Part shown: positions 1-7,292 of the stretch, piece after piece
How the letters are laid out: every line of letters begins with the position of its first letter
Numbering within the stretch: position 1 is the first letter of the stretch
Translations under genes and position numbers: made by a program
Assembly: GCA_028820845.1 (NCBI GenBank)
Contig: JAPPII010000069.1
Coordinates: 1-39,812, forward strand
Direction: 5' to 3'
Origin: Candidatus Poribacteria bacterium
GTDB lineage: Bacteria > Poribacteria > WGA-4E > WGA-3G
Length of the DNA: 39,812 nt
Notes under the pieces: generated by a model
The model's input: only the letters and a program-made list of their open reading frames with translations
What the model was told of the DNA's origin: nothing
Database searches by the model: none

Positions 1-3
1 AAA

Positions 4-76
4 CTCCCCCAGACGGACTCGAACCGCCGACACGATGGTTAACAGCCATCTGCTCTACCGACTGAGCTATGGGGGA
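4..76 (-). tRNA. tRNA-Asn (anticodon GTT)
   Basis: Read on the minus strand this is a 73-nt cloverleaf. The 7-bp acceptor stem pairs plus-strand 70-76 with 5-11, and the discriminator base is G at position 4. A D-loop region (AGCTCAGTCGGTAGAGC) and a T-arm (GGCGGTTCGAGTCCGTC) are clear. The anticodon GTT lies at plus-strand 41-43 and reads Asn codons. The 3' CCA is not encoded, because the bases after the discriminator read TTT, so it must be added after transcription. No other tRNA is adjacent. Confidence 0.96.
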
Positions 77-137
77 ATACTGATGTTAATTATAACCCAT
101 CTCGCCAGCAATTGCAAATTAAAATTGCACTTTTTTG

Positions 138-491
138 TTACGAACGAAACAGAGGCCATTTCCGTGGATCTAACCGCCCTTGCAAAAATCCCCAAATGAC
201 CCCGGCAGCGAGCCATACGAGGAACCCGATTGTCCCGACCGATAAAGCATGCGGGTAAAACTCGCCTGCCGTCCCCCCATAGCGTTCGTCGCGGGGCGGA
301 CCGGAGTCGTAGAAGTGATCAAAAATCTCGAAAATCCCTCTGTGAGGGAACAGCGGCGGATTACCCACGGCTATATGAAAGATAACTGCTACTGCAAACA
401 ACCATAAGTAAGCCGCGATGATTCCGCAGAGAGATCTCAAAAATAGAGTGCCGAGAAACCGAAGCCCGGCTATACATTTTTGTATGAACAT
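138..491 (-). CDS. Small membrane protein, two TM segments
   Basis: This 117-residue protein matches no family I recognise. Two hydrophobic stretches, about residues 18-42 and 82-104, are long enough to span the membrane. A loop of about 40 polar residues rich in Pro, Gly, Asp and His lies between them, and the C-terminal tail is basic. The ATG at 491 has an AAGG-type ribosome site seven bases upstream, which supports this start. It lies between the tRNA gene downstream and the pair of small acidic genes upstream, all on the minus strand, but a 74-bp gap leaves co-transcription unproven. The function is unknown. The coding call rests on the intact frame, the ribosome site and the membrane-like composition. 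Confidence 0.6.
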   Translation of the reverse strand: MFIQKCIAGLRFLGTLFLRSLCGIIAAYLWLFAVAVIFHIAVGNPPLFPHRGIFEIFDHFYDSGPPRDERYGGTAGEFYPHALSVGTIGFLVWLAAGVIWGFLQGRLDPRKWPLFRS

Positions 492-565
492 AACTTCACC
501 TTCAGGATGTTATTACTTTTATGGTATAGCCTCAGTGTTTATAGGAGAAGGGTATATGATATTAG

Positions 566-841
566 TTAGGTATAGATTTTAATTTCTTCAGGATTTATAG
601 CAACGATACGAGAAATCCGCTCAAGTTCGGCTTCGGACAGCACTTGAATGATGTCTTCCCAGACCCGGTCTTCCCGCTCTGAAGGTATGTATTTATCAAT
701 GTTAAACTTGCGGCTGATGACAAGAATTCGGATGTGTGCGTTGTCATCATCGTCAAAAACATCAACGAAATAGTCTGGATCAGGGAAAGATCCTGCTCTA
801 AGTGTATCATAAATTTTCTGCTTTAAAGTTTCACATGCCAT
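566..841 (-). CDS. Small acidic protein, copy A of a tandem pair
   Basis: This protein has 91 residues. The chosen start is the ATG at 841, because it has an AGAGGT ribosome site and its first residues (MACETLKQKI) match those of its neighbour at 855-1118. An upstream in-frame ATG at 889 would run into that neighbour. The order is a helical N-terminus, an acidic FVDVFDDDD segment, a strand ending VISRKF, then a helix and a proline-glutamate tail. The pattern 'acidic strand, VS-R/D-F, helix, tpeE' weakly recalls the BolA fold, but this is only a visual resemblance and I do not assign it. The two genes are 13 bp apart and probably share a transcript. Function is unknown. Confidence 0.6.
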   Translation of the reverse strand: MACETLKQKIYDTLRAGSFPDPDYFVDVFDDDDNAHIRILVISRKFNIDKYIPSEREDRVWEDIIQVLSEAELERISRIVAINPEEIKIYT

Positions 842-854
842 ACCTCTACCTCTA

Positions 855-1118
855 TTACCAGAATTGAACCTCTTCGGGGGTTGACCCAATCAATAAGGAG
901 ACGTGTCCCCATTCTTCGTCTGAAAGATGCTTCAGGAGTTCGTCCCAGATGATGTCGCCTCTACCTCCCATCGTGTGTCCGTTGAATTTTCTACTGACAA
1001 CGACAACATGAATGAAATCGCCAGCTCCATCGGAAACATCAACGAAATCTTTTGCATCGCTGAAGTAACCTGTTTGGAGTGTATCGTGAATTTTTTGCTT
1101 TAGTATTTCACATGCCAT
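855..1118 (-). CDS. Small acidic protein, copy B of a tandem pair
   Basis: This 87-residue paralogue of the gene at 566-841 shares the MACE.LKQKI.DTL opening, the FVDV acidic strand, the V.SRKF motif and a closing PEE. A GGAGA ribosome site eight bases before the ATG at 1118 supports the start. The similarity over the full length shows a tandem duplication that has since diverged: this copy has a GHTMGGRGD loop where copy A has an acidic, basic-flanked loop. It is the first gene of the pair in the direction of transcription. A BolA-like fold is possible but unproven, and the role is unknown. Confidence 0.6.
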   Translation of the reverse strand: MACEILKQKIHDTLQTGYFSDAKDFVDVSDGAGDFIHVVVVSRKFNGHTMGGRGDIIWDELLKHLSDEEWGHVSLLIGSTPEEVQFW

Positions 1119-1267
1119 CGCGTAAATTCTCCATCAGATATTATGGTTTATTTATCGCGTGGGTTGGGTTGAACGGAAAAACAAAACCCTCCAGTTTATA
1201 CAGAGAAGTTTACTTTTCGATGAACCGTTTGTATAGGTAGAAATAGCGAAACCCAACAATCCAAACG
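1119..1267. repeat. Intergenic spacer with inverted GGGTTGGGTT/AACCCAAC arms
   Basis: This 149-bp spacer lies between two minus-strand genes. A GTGGGTTGGGTT stretch near 1158 and a GAAACCCAAC stretch near 1249 face each other as imperfect inverted arms. Arms of this look are a common kind of interspersed repeat in this sort of genome, but no second copy is present in the window. I see no convincing promoter or terminator. Confidence 0.3.
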
Positions 1268-3046
1268 TTACGGATTTTGCCTCAAGACCTGAAGCCCACG
1301 AGGAGTTATGCGATAATAGCCCGTTCTGGTTCGAGTTATCAGTCCGTTTTTTATTAAGTGCTTTTCTGCCTGTCCAGTTTTGCTCAGGTAACTCCTGGCA
1401 TCGTCAGTCAGTAAAAAGTATTCGGTAAGGCAATTGATAATTTCCACGCGGCGATGTTCCTTCCTATCGGCGAGAAGTTCAAGTGCAGGCTGCTCCATTT
1501 CTTTACCGGTGGGCAAAGTTGTCCTTTTATAAACAGGTTGGACAGGTTGTGGGGACAGTTCTTCATTACCCGAAGCGTTGAACAAGTTACGTAATTCCGT
1601 TGCTTTATTCTCTATCCACGCTTGAAAATCTTCGGAAGAAATCGTTATTTCCCAATCGCCGTTTACTTTTTCAACATTCCATCCGGCGTCCCGCATTTCT
1701 TCTTTCCCCTCAGGTCCTTGGGCATGCCAATAGTGCCAGAAGGTTTGGGTAATATTAGCTTCTGCAACATGGTACGTGTTCAAACGCTTTGTAAAAGTGG
1801 TTCCGTAAAAAGTAACAGAGTCAGGTGTGTTAATATTTGATGGTGGATATTCATCTGGTCTGATAAGGGCATTCTTACGTTCAATCTCTTCTGCTTCCTC
1901 CACGATTTGCTCCATCCTACGCATGAGATGTTCCTGGTCATCAAGGAACCCCATCGCTTCCTTTAACATGCTTGTTCGGTATTCCACCTTTCCTGCTTTT
2001 AATACCACAAATTCCCGTGATATATCCACAATGAATCCTTTGCAAACCTCTAGCTCCTCTTCTGTTTTGCTCAACCAAATTGATGTACTTTTGAGATCCT
2101 CTTGCCATTCAATCTTCTCTTCTGCTGCTGTTTCTAAATCCTTCTTTAGTTTCGCATTTTCTTCTTCCGCTTTCTCCAATTTCTTTAGCCGTTCTTCCAG
2201 TTTAGTCTTCTCCGCTACTACCGTCCTCTGTCGTTCCGTCAAGGTTTTGATGCGTTTGTCACTCTCCAATTCGATAGCTTTTCGACGATTTTCTGTTTCT
2301 GAGAGCCGTTCTTTCAATTCAACGTTCTCTGCTTTCAGTTCGTTCAACCGAGTTTGCGCACTACCATATTGTTTTTCTATCTCAATTTTCTCTTTTTCCA
2401 CTGTGTCCAAGAGTTCTTCATATTCTGCTTTCTCTACTTCTAGCCGTTTTAACTCAGCCTTTTCCGTTTCCACCACCGCCAGTCGATCTGACATTTTCGC
2501 GAGGCGTTTCTTGAGGTCAGCATTCTCTACTTCCGTTGGATGCTCTTCAGGTTCATCAGAAAAGAGTCGATCGCGAATATCCTCAACTGCTTCTTTTGCC
2601 TCTTTATTTTTAATCTCGCCGAGTACTTCAGCGACGTAAGTTAGGTTTGCCCGAGTGTGTTCGGGGTCAACATCCTCCAACCCTGGATGTGCCCAAAAGT
2701 TTCGACCTTCTACTATTGTTTCAGTCTTACTTCGGACCTTTGAATTGGAATCAAACTGTTGACTGAAGCCACGATCACGATACCAATACTTTCCGATAAT
2801 GTTTGGGAAATTCCTGATATCTATAAGAGATTCTAAGTTTCCGTTGTACCGCTGTAAGTCTCGCTCAAATTGTTCTTCTCCCCAATCGTCCAAAGAATCG
2901 CGAATTAAGTCTTCAACCTTTGCCCCTTGAATCCTGTTCAAGCATCGGACGATGAATGGACGCATAGCATCCCGGTATATATCGTGTGCTTTACGAAGTG
3001 CCTCTCTGTTAGGATATTTTGTCATATTTATGCCATGAGCCTCCAT
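1268..3046 (-). CDS. HEPN (Swt1-type), coiled-coil, winged-helix protein
   Basis: This protein of 592 residues has three visible parts. Residues about 8-165 resemble the Swt1-family HEPN domain and carry an R-x4-H motif, R115-N-F-W-A-H120, the catalytic signature of HEPN ribonucleases. Residues about 175-400 form a long Glu/Lys/Leu-rich coiled coil. Residues about 515-592 look like the winged-helix domain found at the N-terminus of Mrr-type restriction proteins (ending ITPRGLQVL). Known HEPN proteins of this kind often act in RNA cleavage, toxin or antiphage roles, so such a role is plausible here. It stands alone with no obvious antitoxin or ATPase partner. The start is uncertain: an internal ATG at 3025 follows GGAGG by about 14 bases, and the ATG at 3046 has no good ribosome site. 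Flanking repeats fit an accessory gene. Confidence 0.7.
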   Translation of the reverse strand: MEAHGINMTKYPNREALRKAHDIYRDAMRPFIVRCLNRIQGAKVEDLIRDSLDDWGEEQFERDLQRYNGNLESLIDIRNFPNIIGKYWYRDRGFSQQFDSNSKVRSKTETIVEGRNFWAHPGLEDVDPEHTRANLTYVAEVLGEIKNKEAKEAVEDIRDRLFSDEPEEHPTEVENADLKKRLAKMSDRLAVVETEKAELKRLEVEKAEYEELLDTVEKEKIEIEKQYGSAQTRLNELKAENVELKERLSETENRRKAIELESDKRIKTLTERQRTVVAEKTKLEERLKKLEKAEEENAKLKKDLETAAEEKIEWQEDLKSTSIWLSKTEEELEVCKGFIVDISREFVVLKAGKVEYRTSMLKEAMGFLDDQEHLMRRMEQIVEEAEEIERKNALIRPDEYPPSNINTPDSVTFYGTTFTKRLNTYHVAEANITQTFWHYWHAQGPEGKEEMRDAGWNVEKVNGDWEITISSEDFQAWIENKATELRNLFNASGNEELSPQPVQPVYKRTTLPTGKEMEQPALELLADRKEHRRVEIINCLTEYFLLTDDARSYLSKTGQAEKHLIKNGLITRTRTGYYRITPRGLQVLRQNP

Positions 3047-3110
3047 CTAAATAAATTTCCAAAAGTGTATCATATTTCTCCTGCAGCGTCAACCGCAAAT
3101 TGGCTTAAAT

Positions 3111-3252
3111 CAGGGTCGTTTAGTTTTAAGTGATAAGTTTATTTATGTAAAGTTTTTTGTTTCCGAAAGCCCGAATTTATTCAGGATAGCATGCTTTTCC
3201 CGAACAAGTTCGGGCTTCCGGACCTAAATTATTGGAAAACTAAACAGCCCTG
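3111..3252. mobile_element. MITE-like element A with 17-bp TIRs and 9-bp TSD
   Basis: The 142-bp element begins CAGGGTCGTTTAGTTTT and its other end, read in reverse complement, begins CAGGGCTGTTTAGTTTT. That gives 17-bp terminal inverted repeats with two mismatches. The element is flanked by a perfect 9-bp direct repeat, GGCTTAAAT, at 3102-3110 and 3253-3261. It holds no gene, only an internal hairpin (CCCGAAC/GTTCGGG). A second related copy lies at 39177-39360. Terminal repeats plus target duplication are the marks of a non-autonomous transposon moved by a transposase encoded elsewhere; a 9-bp duplication narrows the family but I do not name it. Confidence 0.85.
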
Positions 3253-3263
3253 GGCTTAAATTT

Positions 3264-3304
3264 GGGTTATTCAGTTCTCCAAAAAGCCTAAAAATGAATA
3301 ACCC
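3264..3304. repeat. Short inverted repeat, possible deleted MITE relative
   Basis: GGGTTATTCA (3264-3273) and TGAATAACCC (3295-3304) form a perfect 10-bp inverted repeat with a 21-nt loop. The outer sequence (TGGGTTATTCAGTTCTC, ending AATAACCCTGG) resembles the ends of the MITE-like elements here, especially the right end of copy B. It could be an internally deleted copy or simply a hairpin. Confidence 0.5.
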
Positions 3305-3336
3305 TGGCCTTACTAAACTTTAGACAATTTTAAGGG

Positions 3337-3411
3337 ATACACATGTCGCCCCGCTGGGGCTTGGGTCCTGGGGAATAGCGTTTCTATACACATGTCGCCC
3401 CGCTGGGGCTT
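3337..3411. repeat. Two identical 26-bp stem-loop repeats
   Basis: The same 26 bases occur at 3337-3362 and 3386-3411, starting ATACACATGTC and containing the stem-loop GCCCC-GCT-GGGGC. Two reverse-oriented relatives with different but still paired stems lie at 26765-26790 and 26813-26839. This is a dispersed stem-loop family. No T-run follows, so a simple terminator role is unlikely. Confidence 0.75.
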
Positions 3412-3480
3412 AGCGGTTTGGAGCGCGTTCTATTCACCAAATCCCAAAATTCTGATCCAAACGACCAGTGCTGAGAAGAA

Positions 3481-3525
3481 AATCCGCGAAATCTGTGTAA
3501 TCCGCTATAATCCGTGATTCAGACA
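3481..3525 (+). repeat. Dispersed AATCCGCG-type repeat, copy 1
   Basis: The sequence begins AATCCGCGAAATCTGTG and continues as tandem TAATCCG units ending ATTCAGACA. Related copies are at 26614-26657 (reverse), 26905-26951, 26950-27010 and 29248-29284. It is a low-complexity family built on a TAATCCGCG unit. Confidence 0.75.
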
Positions 3526-3560
3526 ATCAACAAATATTTTATACACCCTTTATCCTTAAG

Positions 3561-5903
3561 TCACTCTACAGAGAACACCGCAATTTTACCCGTCTCAATC
3601 CACCGTGCCACCACACTCCGCCCCGGAACCACCACATCTTTACCTTCAAACGGCTCCGTCCCGAAATTCGCGAATATCTCAACTGTATCCCCAAACGCAG
3701 TGCGTTGAACCTGCTTATCATCGCTCAACCATTCAAAATCTGTTATCGGTTTCCCGCCAATCTGCCGATGCAACGGGGAAAAGAAAGCATAGTGCCGTTT
3801 TATCCAATCTTTATGCTTTGAAAACCGTGCTGTGTTTAGATGGTACAACGGCGGGACGTTATAGAGCAGCTCCAACAACGCCACTGTCTCTATTGCATTT
3901 TTAAATTTGAGGCTACTATAACCCCAATGATGCGTCGTCACGACCGAATCGTGGAATACGATCTGGTAGAGTGGTAACCGGAAACGTGGGTCGTAATAGA
4001 TATAGAAGTAATGCTCTTTGAGGGGTACTTGTTTAACGTGAACTGCAGGTGCTTCCGGGGGCCAATACCCGCCTGTATAGTAAGGGGAGGTTTTGTCCTT
4101 CATATCTGGATCACCCCACCCAATGACAGGAGACATCATCCCGTGGGCGAAGTGGATCGTTCCTGCAGCGTAGGCGGAACCGCCTTCTGAACCGATGACC
4201 ATATCATGGGTATCCCGGACCCACGCCATCCGCGCAAGCCGTGCGTTCATGTCATCTAATTGCGTTGCAGGATGTGATGGTGAGTAATCGTCAAAGAGTT
4301 CGCCGTAAGCATCGCAGTCAATAAACCATGAGTTAAAGTCTGTTGGCATCTGTGCGACGATGCCGTTAACGCGATCTTCCACGTAAGGTTGGGCAACGAT
4401 TGGGCTTAAGTGGTATCCTTTCTGTTTAAATCCCTTACTTTTTTTGCCATCGCTCTTGACAATCCCACCGCTCTCATACAGCGACAGGTCAAACTGTGCC
4501 GTCTCCCATGTATTCTCTTCATCGGGATGGTGGATGCTATGGTAGGAATCGTAGGGTCCCACCAGATAGCCGAGTTCTCTCGCCTTAGCAACGGCAGTGG
4601 GATGCCGAAATCCGTCCTGCCATGAGTCCACACCGAGCCAGAGCCTATCCAATCCGTTTTTCGCGAACCGTTCCAGCAGCTTCACAGATAGACCGTCCCC
4701 CCACTCATCTGGATGTCGTAGGGCATTCGGAAACGCCGCGTAGAGCAGCAGACAGTTACGTCGATAGAGTTCTGGAGTCGATAGTGTAGATGGGTTTCGT
4801 GAAAGCAATTTTTCCATTTCTGGTGTCCAAGAAATCCCTACCCAAGCCGATGGATTGTAAAAATTGGGCTTCTCCAGCTGCTGACTTATCGCACGACTCA
4901 CAACCCGTTGCGCGTAATTAGATGGGTGTACTGACTCGGCGATCTCTTGGATGGCTTTCTTCGCTTCTGTATTCAATCGTGAAAAGATACGTGCCTGAAC
5001 ATTCTCGGCTGTCCATTCATCACCACCGCGACTGAGTTCTGTGGCGAACGCTTTCCAATCCGTTACATCGGACCGACTGAGCAATTTACCGCCCCAGAGA
5101 TAGGCATGCGCGGCACCGAGTAATTTCTCCGCTTCAGGGGTCTGCTCAATCTTTTCAGCGAACGAGACAAATTCACCGTTTTGCTGGAGCCATTTTCGGT
5201 ATTGTTTGGCAGGTTCAACGGGGGATGCCTCGCCGAGCGAGATACGCACGCCGTATTTTTTTTCTTTCCAGTTTGGTGTGAAAGTGTGTGACACCTGCAT
5301 GCCTAAGGTAGATGTTGCAGTCTTATGGAACCGGATTTTGTTGTTGAACGGATTTGTTAAAATATAGGTGAGTATTCTATCGCCAAGGTCGAGTCCCCAG
5401 AAGGGCATAGAGAGACCTGCGGTTGTGTTTATCGGTCCCCTTTCAGATAGAAAGTCCTGCCACATCTCGTCATCTTTTGGTACGTAACTCCCTTCAAAAA
5501 AAGGGAGAATATAAGCGTGAATAGACTCGGTGTTTTCAATAACCGGCCACGTTAAACTTTGTGCCTCGCTTGTGTCGCCATCTTGCGTAAATTCTATCGT
5601 TAGAGAGTCTTGTTGCCACTCAAGTTCAACGCGGACACTTAGAGAACGTTCTGGTAACTTCCAACTGATAACACCATCTTTGTGAGAGAAGTCTGTCACA
5701 GTACCAAATCCCTGCTGTTTCGACGAGATCGGTATTGTTATATTTGTGCCTGCCGGATAGGCGTACACGGCAAGCGACTCGGTTAAGATTTCTACATCCC
5801 ATATCTCGTTGTTGAAGCGAACCGAAGTCAATGTGTCACTCATACTGATAGAAGCCAATAGAAATATTCCTATAGATAAGATGGAAAGTCGTAGTTTGGA
5901 CAC
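3561..5903 (-). CDS. Secreted GH129/GH101-related glycoside hydrolase
   Basis: This 780-residue protein has a signal-peptide-like N-terminus (basic start, hydrophobic core to about residue 19). A beta-sandwich-like region follows to about residue 230, then a TIM-barrel catalytic region. The FIDCDAYGE motif puts an aspartate at D529, and the GSEGG motif puts a glutamate at E573. In GH129, enzymes that release alpha-linked N-acetylgalactosamine from mucin-like glycans, an aspartate nucleophile and glutamate acid/base occupy such positions; matching these two residues to those roles is my inference. The start is GTG at 5903, nine bases after GAGGA. It is the last gene of a minus-strand operon, 12 bp after a Uma2 gene, with a sugar isomerase upstream. 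Substrate is uncertain, and other barrel glycosidases remain possible. Confidence 0.65.
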   Translation of the reverse strand: MSKLRLSILSIGIFLLASISMSDTLTSVRFNNEIWDVEILTESLAVYAYPAGTNITIPISSKQQGFGTVTDFSHKDGVISWKLPERSLSVRVELEWQQDSLTIEFTQDGDTSEAQSLTWPVIENTESIHAYILPFFEGSYVPKDDEMWQDFLSERGPINTTAGLSMPFWGLDLGDRILTYILTNPFNNKIRFHKTATSTLGMQVSHTFTPNWKEKKYGVRISLGEASPVEPAKQYRKWLQQNGEFVSFAEKIEQTPEAEKLLGAAHAYLWGGKLLSRSDVTDWKAFATELSRGGDEWTAENVQARIFSRLNTEAKKAIQEIAESVHPSNYAQRVVSRAISQQLEKPNFYNPSAWVGISWTPEMEKLLSRNPSTLSTPELYRRNCLLLYAAFPNALRHPDEWGDGLSVKLLERFAKNGLDRLWLGVDSWQDGFRHPTAVAKARELGYLVGPYDSYHSIHHPDEENTWETAQFDLSLYESGGIVKSDGKKSKGFKQKGYHLSPIVAQPYVEDRVNGIVAQMPTDFNSWFIDCDAYGELFDDYSPSHPATQLDDMNARLARMAWVRDTHDMVIGSEGGSAYAAGTIHFAHGMMSPVIGWGDPDMKDKTSPYYTGGYWPPEAPAVHVKQVPLKEHYFYIYYDPRFRLPLYQIVFHDSVVTTHHWGYSSLKFKNAIETVALLELLYNVPPLYHLNTARFSKHKDWIKRHYAFFSPLHRQIGGKPITDFEWLSDDKQVQRTAFGDTVEIFANFGTEPFEGKDVVVPGRSVVARWIETGKIAVFSVE

Positions 5904-5915
5904 TGGTGTTTATCC

Positions 5916-6488
5916 TCATTCAAAAAGTTGTGAGACTTGACACGAAAAGCCTTCGACGACATCTTCACCGGTAAGGGTATCTTCGCGTGTAAGCACTTTG
6001 ATATCTGTCTCTGAACGATACACCGTTACCGTTTTTGCCACAGGTTCAATCACCCAAACGAGCTGCGTTCCGCCACTCAGATAGGTGAGCGCCTTTTCAA
6101 AGACACGGAACAGAACATCTGTTGGGGAAACGACTTCAACAGCTAGATCCGGTGGGATTGAGAACGCCTTACGTCTGTCATCTGGCAGTCGTTCTGTCGA
6201 AACAAACGCAATATCTGGTATCAAGAACCTATCGCCAATCTTAAAACCGGTGTCCGATGTGTAGACACGTCCGAGTTGATTTTCACGAACGTGTGAGTAT
6301 AAATACCACTGGATGTTAGAGCTAATATCGCCGTGTTCGCCCGAAGTTGGTGGCATCGGTATTAATTCTCCTTTGACATATTCGTATCCTTCTAAATCGC
6401 TTTCAAGAAACTCCTCAAGCGTCATATCAGTTTCTAACGGCATGAGTGATATTGCCGCTTGTTCGTGACCGGCTTTTAGCGTATTCAT
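5916..6488 (-). CDS. Uma2-family PD-(D/E)XK nuclease-like protein, copy A
   Basis: This 190-residue protein has the Uma2/DUF820 signature: MTLEEFLESD, then YEYVKGELIPMPPTSGEHG, PDIAFVS, and DLAVEVVSP followed by a strand with VWVIEP. The PDIAF aspartate and the E in VEVVSP sit where PD-(D/E)XK catalytic residues are expected. The family is predicted to be nucleases; it is abundant in cyanobacteria and Poribacteria-like genomes, and its biological role is unclear. The ATG at 6488 is preferred over the GTG at 6494 because GGAGG lies seven bases upstream of it. It is closely similar to copy B at 7293-7865, the two enclosing the sugar isomerase gene. No partner toxin or guide is apparent. Confidence 0.85.
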   Translation of the reverse strand: MNTLKAGHEQAAISLMPLETDMTLEEFLESDLEGYEYVKGELIPMPPTSGEHGDISSNIQWYLYSHVRENQLGRVYTSDTGFKIGDRFLIPDIAFVSTERLPDDRRKAFSIPPDLAVEVVSPTDVLFRVFEKALTYLSGGTQLVWVIEPVAKTVTVYRSETDIKVLTREDTLTGEDVVEGFSCQVSQLFE

Positions 6489-6524
6489 CAGCACGCCTCC
6501 TTTCTGGATTTCTATGAGAACTGT

Positions 6525-7283
6525 TTATCTTGACATCTCTTCCCACAACGCCCGATAAAAATTCATCACGCGTAGCGGGTCGGAACTCCCTGCGATTTCA
6601 GCGAGTGTGTAACCTGAATACCCGGAATCTTTCAACGATGTAAAGAGTTCCCGCCACGGATACTCGCGCCGGTGGAGTTCCGTGATATGTACCAAACCGA
6701 TTCTGCCTTTTACAAGATTAAAGTTATTCTGAATAGAGCCATTTTCGACTTCGCCGAAATTAGAGTTCCAGCAGACATAGACGTTATCGTGGTCAGCGAC
6801 ATCAATAATCGTTCGGATGTGCCGGAGTTCAGAGGTGCCGCCCCCGTGTACTTCTAACCGAATCTGCACGCCGAGGTCAGCAGCGAATTCGCCACACTCC
6901 CGCAACGCCAATCCGATTTGTTCCAGCGTCTTTTCAATAGGCACTTCTTCGGGAAGACCGTTCGGGCGCACTTTAACGCCGGGTGCCCCAACATCTGCCG
7001 CCAGTTGAGAGTACAGCTTCGTTCCGTCTATATTCTGACGAACCACCGATTGATCCACGGCGTGATAGTCAAAAGCGGATCCCAAACCAGCAATCTCAAT
7101 CGGGGAGTCATCGAATTGTTGCTTTACGGCTGCGCGTTCACTTGCCGAGAGTTCGACTTCAACGCCGTGGGCATGTGTTGTCCGTAACTCCACACCCGCA
7201 AACCCTGTTTCTACACAATTGTCAATAATTGTGGGAATATCCCAATCTTTTGCCATATTATACGTAACTAAACCCAGTTTCAT
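6525..7283 (-). CDS. Sugar phosphate isomerase/epimerase-like TIM barrel
   Basis: This 252-residue protein starts MKLGLVTYN, continues through GFAGVELR and LRLEVHGGG, and ends with a YTLAEIAGS strand. This is the layout of the xylose isomerase-like/AP-endonuclease-2 barrel family, which isomerises or epimerises sugars using divalent metal. Likely metal ligands are the E in VELR, the E and H in LEVHG, and the H and E in VHITE and LAEIAG. These are family-based guesses. AAGGAGA eight bases before the ATG supports the start. It lies nine bases after the upstream Uma2 gene and 36 bases before the next Uma2 gene, so the four genes to the glycosidase probably form one transcript. The neighbouring glycosidase makes a sugar-catabolic role plausible. 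The exact substrate is unknown. Confidence 0.8.
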   Translation of the reverse strand: MKLGLVTYNMAKDWDIPTIIDNCVETGFAGVELRTTHAHGVEVELSASERAAVKQQFDDSPIEIAGLGSAFDYHAVDQSVVRQNIDGTKLYSQLAADVGAPGVKVRPNGLPEEVPIEKTLEQIGLALRECGEFAADLGVQIRLEVHGGGTSELRHIRTIIDVADHDNVYVCWNSNFGEVENGSIQNNFNLVKGRIGLVHITELHRREYPWRELFTSLKDSGYSGYTLAEIAGSSDPLRVMNFYRALWEEMSR

Positions 7284-7292
7284 AGCGTCTCC

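Larger units (their letters stand above)
3047..3560. other. Gene-free repeat cluster
   Basis: This 514-bp stretch has no convincing gene. It contains a MITE-like element with target duplication (3102-3261), a small inverted-repeat remnant (3264-3304), two identical 26-bp stem-loop repeats (3337-3362 and 3386-3411) and one copy of the AATCCGCG-type repeat (3481-3525). The last ends just before the 3' end of the glycosidase gene. Confidence 0.75.

Noticed and set aside
1827-2639. A 270-residue Ser/Phe-rich open frame on the plus strand
   Set aside because: It lies wholly opposite the coiled-coil part of the HEPN gene; its Ser/Phe bias is the antisense of Glu/Lys-rich codons.
3337-3411. CRISPR array, suggested by two identical 26-bp repeats
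   Set aside because: Only two copies, no further spacers and no cas genes; related copies elsewhere have different stems and the opposite orientation.
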